DNA of 64,000 bases. Source: Portunus trituberculatus. Its lineage: Eukaryota; Arthropoda; Malacostraca; Decapoda; Portunidae. A program made the position numbers and the translations under genes. Position 1 is the first letter of the stretch. Every line of letters starts with the position of its first letter. Below the pieces are notes generated by a model. The model was not told the origin of the DNA. It was given only the letters and a program-made list of their open reading frames with translations, and ran no database searches. The stretch lies in contig NC_059292.1 of assembly GCF_017591435.1 (NCBI RefSeq), positions 32,671,543-32,735,542 of the forward strand, given 5' to 3'. Below are positions 54,781 to 64,000 of the stretch, piece by piece.

Positions 54781-54990
54781 GTAGAATGATGATATGGATT
54801 ATGGAAGAGGGTGTGCAGGATGTGTTGGCCATAGGAGAAACTTGAAGAATCCTTAGACGATGAGAGGAGGAATATGAAGGATCCGTATATCATTGGAGAG
54901 ATTGAGATTCGAATCGCTGAAGAGATTGTGAAAGATTTCTTGTTCTTTGGAGATATTGTGAAGGATTCCTGAGTCTTGCGAGCGGCTGTG

Positions 54991-55350
54991 AAGAATCTGT
55001 AGGAAGGAACGGAACATGGGGCAGGCTTAGAAAAGACAATGAATTAACACAGATGAGAGAATATTATCCTACATCGGAATTAAAGAATGTAAAGACAATA
55101 ATGATGACGATGATGATGATGATAGCAGTATACGAGAAATGTTATAATCATCAACGCCATTTTGTAGGACGACTGCACGCTTTTGTTCGCACTCCTCTTT
55201 CTTCTTTTGAATGAGAAGGGAAACGGCTGAGATTTCTCCAGCAATACTAAAAGATGATAGAGCCAGATTCTTAAATAGTGTGCAATCTTTTTGAATAACT
55301 TTGGTGTGAATGTATTAATTAACACTTTGTGAAATTCGATAAGCTTTGTT
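54991..55350. other. Unassigned sequence
   Basis: Contains a short ATG tract near 55,098-55,122 and otherwise nothing recognisable. Confidence 0.5.
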
Positions 55351-56400
55351 CCATCTAGAAGACGATAATAAAACTTTGAGTGAAAATAACTAAAACCTGC
55401 AAGAGTTGAGCGATACTCTAGTTGGAAAGGCATGTTGTAGAAAAGATCCAGCACAGGAGACCCCGCACACCGCCTCCTCCAGCAATGATAGGAGTGGGTG
55501 GTTGAAGATACACAGCTTCTTGTAGTGACAACCTGAGCCACACACTCAAGGTGCAACTCTATGCTCAAGTAAAAGAAAAATTAAGTCTCTTCATCATGGT
55601 TGTAAAAGCTAAAATGTTTATCCGATTTTGGCATGAATTCAAAAACGCTTCTCACGGCCAATGCTTTCCACTGGCTGTAGTTGAAGATACTCGTGTTTTA
55701 GGAACATTTTTATGGTTCTGGTGATTGACTAGCGAGATTTCTAATTTATAAAAAGGAGAAACTGTCTTAAAAATCCGGTTAGTTGTCTCTGTGGCCTTGA
55801 AAAATATCATAATGAGAGAGCAAGGCATTCCTGAATACGGGCTCTTGTGTCGAGCTTGTCCACGGGGCCAGGAAGGTAGCAGGCAGCAGAATGTGAGACT
55901 GAGGAGGCTGAAGTGATGATACCGAGAACTAGAACCTGTGACTCAGAACCTAGTCTAGATAATACTAGTAACTGAAATAAAACCTTTACAGAAAAAAGGT
56001 GAGTACAGTCATATTGAGGTGGGCATTTGGTCCAAGTCAAGCCTACATATGATTGTTAACTTTCCATTTGTGTTCACTCTTTAGTTATTGTGAATCGCCA
56101 CACAATCAGTAGCCATTTTGAGTTTTGTTATACGAGTGTTTGCCCCTTGCTTCTCTCAAACACAAGTGGTAGATTTCATTCTACCACATGAGTGAGACAA
56201 ATCAATGTGTTAGATTTTTTTCCTCACGATGAAAGAAACGTAGGCCTTCTCTTCTTCCTTCTCGTCCTCCCCCTCCTCCTCCTCCATGACTTTCACCTTT
56301 CATCCTACAAACAATAAACTTCCCTCAGCCTACAAACAATGACCACTCAGCCAAGTCTTGATACAGTACAGTCATACCACAGAAACGAATAAAAACAAGG
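55351..56400. repeat. Tandem duplication, copy 1
   Basis: Starts CATCTAGAAGACGATAATAA and ends ACGAATAAAAACAAGG. The whole block recurs immediately to the right with about 1,050-bp offset. Contains a small TCC tract near 56,270. Minus-strand frames in the two copies are similar, but I recognise no protein. Confidence 0.93.
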
Positions 56401-57490
56401 CATCTAGAAGACGATAATAAAGCTTTGAGTGAAAATAATTAAAATCTGCAACAGTTGAGCGATACACTAGTTGGAGAAGGCTTTTTGTAGAAAAGATCCA
56501 GCACAGGAGACCAGTACACCGCCTCCTCCAGCAATGATAAGAGTGGGTAGCTGAAGATACACAGCTTCCTGCAGTGACAACCTGAGCCACACACTCAAGT
56601 TACAACTCTCACCTCAAGCAAAAGATAAATTAAGCTTCTTCATCATGGTTGTAAAAGCTAAAATGTTTATCTGATCTTGGCCTGAATTAAAAACGTTTTG
56701 CTCTCTCACCGTCAATGCTTTCCAAAGACTGTAGTTGAAGATACTCGTGTTTTTAAGAACATTTCTATGGTTCTGATGATAGATGGGCAAGATTTCTAGT
56801 TTATAAAAAGGAGAAACTGTCTTGAAAACCCTGCTAGTCATCTCTGTGGCCTTGGAAAATTACTATAGTGAGAGAGCAAGGCATTTCTGAATACAGGCTC
56901 TTGTGTCGAGCTTGTCCACGGAGGCAGGAAGGAAGCAGACAACAAAATGTGAGACTGAGGAGGCTGAAGTGATGATACCGAGAACTAGAACCTGTGACTC
57001 AGAACCTCGTCTAGATAATACTAGTAACTGAAATAGAAACTACAGAAAAAAAAAGTGAGTACAGTCATATTGAGGTGAGCATTTGGTCCAAGTCAAGCCT
57101 ACATATGATTGTTAACTTTCCATTTGTGTTCACTCTTTGGTTATTGTGAATCGCCACACAACCAGTAGCCATTTTGAGTTTTGTTATTCGAGTGTTTGCC
57201 CTTTGCTTCTCTCAAACACAAGTGGTAGATTTCATTCTACCACATGAGTGAGACAAATCAACGTGTTAGATTTCATTGATAATCTCTATTCCTCGCGATA
57301 AAGGAGTGACATAGACATCCTCCTCCTCCTCCTCCTCCTCCTCCTCCTCCTCCTCCTCCTCCTCCTCCTCCTTCATGACTTTCACCTCATATTCTAAAAA
57401 CAATGACCTTCCCTCATTCTACAAACAATGGCCACTCAGCCAAAACTTAAAGACAGTACAGTCATATCACAAAAACGAATAAAAACAAGG
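56401..57490. repeat. Tandem duplication, copy 2
   Basis: Repeats copy 1 throughout, including AGCAATGATAAGAGTGGGTA, GAGAACTAGAACCTGTGACT and the ending ACGAATAAAAACAAGG. The TCC tract has grown to about 55 bp (57,318-57,372) versus about 15 bp in copy 1. Confidence 0.93.
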
Positions 57491-57614
57491 CAATACAAAC
57501 ACAGCCCAATACAAGTCTATTACTATCGCTTTGCCTTCATATTTAGGTTCTTATTCTTGAAGGCTTAATACCGTCCTGTTTTGGATGAAGACAGGCTGAG
57601 GGTAGAGCAACAAT

Positions 57615-58790
<1,176 letters not shown>

Positions 58791-60811
58791 TCAGACAATC
58801 TACTCAAAGGTGGTGAAGTGCAAGCATATTGATATTCGACAAAAAAAAAGTTGTTTACTTGTAAATTACCTTTTAAGTTTGTTTCATACCTTCCTTTGGG
58901 TTCTGGCTGGATGTGAAGAGAAAACAAAAAATAGTAGGATAGTGTCAGTAAACTTTTGACATAATATTTTGTTCCTCTACGTCTTTGATGGTCGACAATA
59001 GGCAACGCAAACCTAATTTCTTCAGTAATTAATTTAATGCATGTATGTATGATGGAACAAAATGGTGGATCCATTCCATGAATTTTGGAGAGGTGATGGC
59101 AAGCATGAATTGTGAGCTTTATGTTCCTCGCCTCGCACGGAAAGAATATCGCATATTTATTCTGTGACAAACTTACGATATAGAAAGAATGAGGGGAGCC
59201 AGTACGCAGTCTCAGTCCTCGGCTGCTGGATCAATAATGCACCTGACCAGGCACTCAGGGCATTAAGAAAAGAGCCAAGAATTTCTTATTAAACTTAATT
59301 TTCAAAGAAAGCAATTTTATTGAAGGACACAATGATGTAGCATTCTTTAGGGATGCTTTATTGTCCTCTATGAATAGATAGACCTTTCGTGAATTATGGG
59401 TGCGTCACCGCCACATTTGGAATCAGAACGAACTTTACACGGTCTTCCCGCCTTTGAGAATAATGCGGAACATTTCGTAGATTTTACTTCCATAGTTTCT
59501 AGTAAACACGGGCTATTTTGTAATTCCTAGTACAGGTGAGGCTTAGGCCTTTCTTTGCTCTCATGGACTTCTAAGTTAGAAGTGAGCGCGAGAAGACATG
59601 AAGCTGCGCCCATAGGTGGTCAAGGTGGTGACGTGAGTCTTGAGACGGGGGTTTTACCCTGGCATTCAGGTAAAATACAGTATATTTTTTTTATAATATT
59701 TGGATGCACAATGTCGTAATATCAATGAGAACTGGTAATTTCGCAAGGGTGGCAGTATCTTAAGCACAATTATTTTCTGCTAAATGAATAAAGACAACTG
59801 ACTAAAAATCGAAGTTGATTGGAAGAATAATTTCTTTTCAATTCTGTCGTTAATACACATCATATTCCATCAAGATGACCTCCTCTAAGACAAGGTAAAA
59901 GATGCATTATTTCACGTAAGCTCACCTTACTTGAAGACTAAGTAAACACCACTAGACCCAGCTACAATTATCATAATGGCCTTGAGAAATTAAGTATCTT
60001 GATGAGTAACATATTAATTAACCATTTGGCCTGTACGAACCGCGGTTCAGTCTCCACCTTCAGTGTTCTAGCCATCCTTATTACTGCAGATATCGAACTG
60101 ATCTTGACAAATCGTTGAGCCATCCTTGTTTGTCCATGTGGCTGCATGGTCGAGGCCAAGAAAGCCAGGTATGTTTTTAGACTCCAATTAACAGCAAGGC
60201 CGAGACAAACACCTGATCATCCTTACATGGGAGTCCGAGACATGCTTCAATCTCGAGCATGTCTAGAAAATCTTAATCTATTTTGTGATGCTCTTAATAT
60301 TTATCTTGAGAGTGAAGTTGTCCCTTTACCATTAGAATAGCTATTCCTAATCTATTTATGATGTAAGATTTTTTCCATTCATCGTCATTCAATCAGCTTG
60401 ATTTATCTCAAACTTAAGGAGAGTGAATGTATGAAAACATGTGCTACAACCAACATAAAACAAGAGGGATCTTTTATGTGAAGTGGTAATTCAGTAAATG
60501 TAACTCTCTGTTTATATGTCGTACAATTATTAAGCCTGGTTCATCCGCCTACTGCACCTTGAATTTCATCAAGCTTAAGATATCCGGCCTCTCTATTGTA
60601 AGTTGGCAGACAGATGGAAGTAGCACTAGAAGCCTTGATATTATACTGTGTAGAGATGCGAGAATGGGATGATGAAAATGATTATCAACGAAAAATGAAT
60701 GGACTCTACATCACCTCGTCGGTAAGAGCGGAGGCCTTCTATCACTTAATAAGTTTACCAGCAGTACAATACAGAGATATATTTCATTTTGAAAAAATAC
60801 ATTCATTATTT
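58791..60811. other. Unassigned loop of inverted repeat 3
   Basis: AT-rich. Two plus-strand frames (60,146-60,340, 64 codons; 60,614-60,814, 66 codons) look somewhat protein-like but I recognise neither. A possible 5' splice site GCCAG|GTATGT occurs near 60,168. No gene call is justified. Confidence 0.5.
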
Positions 60812-61003
60812 TAACCAAGCACGTACATCGGCCCTCTATTAATTAGAATTCTTAAAATAGACCCTGACAATGTTTGCTTGAGCCAGAAGAGTTTGTTACG
60901 ATTGCAGTGAGTTGCCAGTGTGAGTGTGAGCGGCCGTGCAAGGTTACTCGGGCCACGAAATGGCGGCCTTCTCTCGTTATGAGGTTCATGGGCACCCAGT
61001 GAA

Positions 61004-61062
<59 letters not shown>

Positions 61063-61748
61063 CAAAACTGAAGGAGCTCAGAGAGGATAATGGGAAAGAA
61101 AAGGTCAAAGGAACATTCGTAGAGGTCATAGTTGGTAACATACACAAAGTTGCTTCATTTCACTGTCATGTTTGGCGAGTTGTTCCTTCTTTCTACAGTC
61201 ACTCAGGTGCTTCGGGATCACTCTAGATTTCTATGGCCATCAATATCAAGCGTCATGCTGTAACAATTCACAAAACGAGTGGCACTGAAAGAGTCCATGG
61301 ATGGCTGCCTTAAGCCTTTTACCATCAATGACCATAGGACGCTTCTTGACTGAGTAACTCTGTATGATTTTACTGAGGAAACTGTAGCTAGAGGTTCTAA
61401 AAAGACTTGAATATTCCATGACTTTTCTATTGCTTCCTGTCGTGTCTTTCAGAATAACACTCTTATCTTACACCGGAACATCTTATCAAGCTTAAAAAGA
61501 AACCATTGCACTCAAATTCTTAGCTGAGTAACTCTGTATGATTTGACTGAGGAAAGTTACGTAGCTAGATGTACTAAAAAGACTTGAATATTCCATCACT
61601 TCTATTGCTTCCTGGGGTGCCTTTCGGAATTACACTCTTATCTTACACCTGAAAAACTTATCAAACTTAAAAATAATCCATTATGGTCAAAGAATTCAAT
61701 GTCCGCCACTTTGACCAGAGCTCAGGTCAACGGGTCACAGGCTTTTGT

Positions 61749-61752
<4 letters not shown>
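60812..61752 (-). repeat. Inverted repeat 3, right arm
   Basis: Reverse complement of 57,615-58,565, with a shorter CT tract (61,006-61,060) than the 104-bp GA tract of the left arm. It includes the same internal duplication. Confidence 0.88.

Positions 61753-61795
<43 letters not shown>
61753..61795. repeat. (GA)n microsatellite
   Basis: A GA tract of about 43 bp at the outer edge of inverted repeat 3. Confidence 0.96.
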
Positions 61796-61796
<1 letters not shown>

Positions 61797-62249
61797 TTCT
61801 AATACGCATTCATGTAGTTATCCTAAAGGATCTTCGTTACTTTAAGGAATTAATGATGGTATAGGAAACAGTAAACGTGTAGTTTTTTGTACATCTTCAT
61901 TCATAATAGATTTGATATGTACAATTCATGAGCTATTGTGTGACAGGAAAGTACTCTAGCTTGTTGCATGACACGGGATAGGAACATGCCTGTCACTATT
62001 ACTGCCTACTGAGAAGCCAGCCTACCTTTTACATGTATCACTAGAGTTTATGTTGCACTTTGCTTTTTTTTCCATTTCCAAGAGTTCAGTGATAAAATGT
62101 AGTTTAGACATATACTGTACAACAACAATACAGCTGCACAAATGCATAAATACATATATAGCTAACTGATATCATGTCAACACTCCCAGGACTTCCTATG
62201 AGGTGTTTGGATGAATTTGCTGCAATCTTTGGCAATTTATGGAGGAACT
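61796..62249. other. Unassigned sequence
   Basis: AT-rich, with no recognised feature. Confidence 0.55.
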
Positions 62250-62344
62250 TCATTGAAGGCGGGACGTGCCCAGCATGCAGGTGACCTGACGGCGGCCGTT
62301 CAAGCGATATCGAAGCACCGCTTGGCACTGCGCCGCTTCGCACA
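62250..62344 (-). CDS. Exon-like cassette A (CQAVL family), possible terminal exon
   Basis: On the minus strand, after TTGTTCTTATGCCAAGTAG (a possible 3' splice site), the sequence with two carried-over bases encodes CEAAQCQAVLRYRLNGRRQV, then TCMLGTSRLQ and a TGA stop at 62,250-62,252. The phase is the same as in cassette C (21,274-21,350), whose downstream part QVTSVL matches QVTCML here. A near-identical cassette lies in the opposite orientation at 63,951-64,000. Function is unknown. The frame can also be read upstream through the splice site (LFLCQVVCEAAQ), so the exon start is not certain. Confidence 0.45.
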
Positions 62345-62504
62345 CTACTTGGCATAAGAACAAGACCAAAGTAGACAACGACTGATGAACCAAAAGTACA
62401 TCCAACAATGATGATGCTGAATTGTCAACAGTTATGGGCCAAAAAGCATGGCACCTCATTAGCAAAGGCTGTCTGGCACTCAGTGAATGGTCTCCTTATC
62501 ACCA

Positions 62505-62812
62505 CTTTGTGTGTGTATTCACTTTCACTGTTTGATCTGCTGCAGTCTCTGACGAGACAGCCAGACGTTACCCTACGGAGCGAGCTCAGAGCTCATTATT
62601 TCCGATCTTGGGATAGGTCTGAGACCAGGCACACACCACACACCGGGACAACAAGGTCACAACTCCTCGATTTACATCCCGTACCTACTCACTGCTAGGT
62701 GAACAGGGGCTACACGTGAAAGGAGACACACCCAAATATCTCCACCCGGCCGGGAATCGAAGCCCGGTTATCTGGCTTGTGAAGCCAGCGCTCTAACCAC
62801 TGAGCTACCGGG

Positions 62813-62814
<2 letters not shown>
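62505..62814 (-). mobile_element. tRNA-derived SINE, copy 2
   Basis: On the minus strand a tRNA-Val-like head occupies 62,814-62,741: GGTAGCTCAGTGGTTAGAGC (A box), anticodon arm CTGGC-TTCACAA-GCCAG with CAC, and B-box region CTTCGATTCCC. The T arm has an eight-base loop and the acceptor stem pairs poorly, so this is a SINE head and not a working tRNA gene. The body shares CTGCTAGGTGAACAGGGGC and ACGGAGCGAGCTCAGAG (as complements) with the copy at 10,825-11,108. A GT tract again abuts the head. The 3' end lies near 62,505 at GTGTGTATTCACTTTC. Confidence 0.92.

Positions 62815-62872
<58 letters not shown>
62815..62872. repeat. (GT)n microsatellite next to the SINE head
   Basis: 58 bp, directly adjoining the tRNA-like head of the SINE. 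Confidence 0.96.
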
Positions 62873-62875
<3 letters not shown>

Positions 62876-63950
62876 TACGAAGCTTTCAAAATTATGAAAG
62901 TTATTCTAGGAAATCAAGGAAAATTTTGAGCTTCAGCTCCAATGAAATGGTTGTATTGTGCTTCACTTTAAAATAATGCTTCAATGTATTCATGATAGCT
63001 GCACATCTTATACATTGGCTGACATTTAAGTAATTTCCTTTTCATTATGGAAAACATCAGCGTCAGTAATTTTGCCTCTTCGCTTTCGTTTTTCATCTTC
63101 CAGCTTCCTGTAAGCCTAAACAAGCTGATCTTTACCTTAACTAAGGCTTTGAACATTCAATATGAAGAGAAAAGGTTTCAGTTTGCTTTGCCTGCATGTA
63201 AAATTTATGTATTCGACCGAATCAGTGGTCTCCTGCTTGTCTGTATCCTGCAGGAGTGTAAGGAGTGGCGAAATGCCTTTCCTTATCCTTACACTGGCTA
63301 GAATTACCATTCAAGTCTAATTACAAAACTTTTTTCTACTTTTTTATTTAACAGAAAATCTGAATTTAGTTGACTGGATGCAGCATTTTTGGTCTTGAAC
63401 ACTGCACACAGACACTACACGTGTCCTTCATTAATCGGGAACCGTGCATGCCAGTGCAAAAACGCTACTTTCAGATAATTATAGGGTAAACCATATCTCA
63501 TTTTTTAAATGGGAGAATTTAGGCCCAATCTTGGAAAATTATTTTACTTTGAGGAAATTATTCTTCCAAAAACTGAGATTCTAATCAAGAACACTTAACA
63601 CTCTCAAAAGGGTGTCTCTGATTGGGGCTGAATGGTGCTTTGGAGTAGAACTTCCTACCTTGCTTATGGTAACATTTCACTTTCTAAAACGACTGAAGTT
63701 ATTGGCCAAACTTGTTAATGAAACAAGCATCACGCTACAAAATCTATCACATCTCTCGCTGCCTCACAAAGGATTCCAAAATTACCCAAATGATGAACAG
63801 GTGCATTGTTCCCAACAATTCACGGTGAAGTTTGATTTTCTTGTCTGTTGTCACGTGTATATTACAATTTTGCCTTCTGCCTTTAAGGATATTTTTTTTC
63901 CTTTATAATAGAAAAAATCCTTCGAATGAGATTTCACATATGCCAGGTAG
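62873..63950. other. Unassigned sequence
   Basis: AT-rich, with frames up to 98 codons (63,612-63,908) that I do not recognise. A pyrimidine-rich stretch near 63,888-63,903 lies upstream of cassette B. Confidence 0.5.
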
Positions 63951-64000
63951 TGTGTGAGGCGGCGCAGTGCCAAGCGGTGCTTCGATATCGCTTGAACGGC
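63951..64000 (+). CDS. Exon-like cassette B (CQAVL family), cut by the window end
   Basis: After TTTCACATATGCCAGGTAG the plus strand encodes CEAAQCQAVLRYRLNG, identical in protein to cassette A (62,250-62,344). Over the 58 compared bases, starting ten bases before the exon, the two copies differ at only three positions, all third-codon transitions (CAA/CAG, TGC/TGT, GAA/GAG). Similarity stops abruptly on the intron side at ATGCC. The cassette continues beyond the window. Confidence 0.45.

Noticed and set aside
55080..56590. Similar minus-strand frames (SYHCWRRRC) in both tandem copies
   Set aside because: Their similarity is explained by the DNA duplication itself. The frames differ in length and are broken differently.
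60146..60814. Two short plus-strand frames in the loop of inverted repeat 3
   Set aside because: Somewhat protein-like composition and one possible donor site, but no homology known to me and no second exon.
62741..62814. Working tRNA-Val(CAC) gene
   Set aside because: The T arm has an eight-base loop and the acceptor stem pairs poorly. The sequence continues into a SINE body shared with 10,825-11,108.

Overview
The window looks like a gene-poor, AT-rich, extremely repeat-rich piece of a crustacean nuclear genome, most probably a decapod and perhaps a crab. The grounds are very long dinucleotide microsatellites every 1-3 kb, a tRNA-Val-derived SINE and other interspersed repeats whose look I recognise from decapod sequence (from memory, not from a search), LINE and Penelope-like retroelement fossils, and hAT- and TTAA-type MITEs. 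There are no bacterial operons, ribosome binding sites or CRISPR arrays. I cannot name a complete host protein-coding gene anywhere in the window.

Layout. 0-16 kb: a broken LINE with YADN in place of YADD (58-1510) carrying an inserted repeat, a 330-bp TTC tract grading into a 30-bp minisatellite, a Penelope-like endonuclease remnant split by a GA tract (4.9-5.5 kb), a tRNA-derived SINE between GT tracts (10.7-11.4 kb), a 626-bp CT-GT-AT compound microsatellite, and the best Penelope-like element (13.87-15.93 kb). 16-28 kb: LINE remains, one with the inverted 5' part expected of twin priming (20.6-21.2 kb), a hAT-type MITE, two exon-like cassettes and one possible terminal exon on the minus strand (21.27-23.51 kb), an element built of direct and inverted TGTAGGAAAT motifs, and a LINE 3' end. 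29-37 kb: a decayed satellite with a fresh 30-bp core, a possible hAT-type insertion, a TTAA MITE and a 26-bp minisatellite.

The most striking part is about 38.5-55 kb: a composite satellite made of 30-bp minisatellite subfamilies (core GGGAGAGGCTGTGAAGGATC) alternating with a spacer module that usually carries a GT/CA tract. It is folded into two adjacent large inverted repeats (39,152-45,382 and about 45,395-51,935), followed by a third partial copy in direct orientation, so that blocks alternate plus/minus/plus. A hAT-type MITE with an 8-bp target duplication and a 98-bp LINE 3' end with a 6-bp target duplication sit inside the arrays and give relative ages. After it come a 1-kb tandem duplication (55.35-57.49 kb), a third inverted repeat (57.6/61.7 kb), a second SINE, and a head-to-head pair of exon-like cassettes at 62.3 and 63.95 kb.

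The best candidate for something undescribed is the set of four short exon-like cassettes encoding a shared CQ(A/T)(V/L)L core, each next to a plausible 3' splice site. The second candidate is the inverted-repeat composite satellite, which if transcribed could make long hairpin RNA. Both are readings by eye: no alignment, search or expression data were available.
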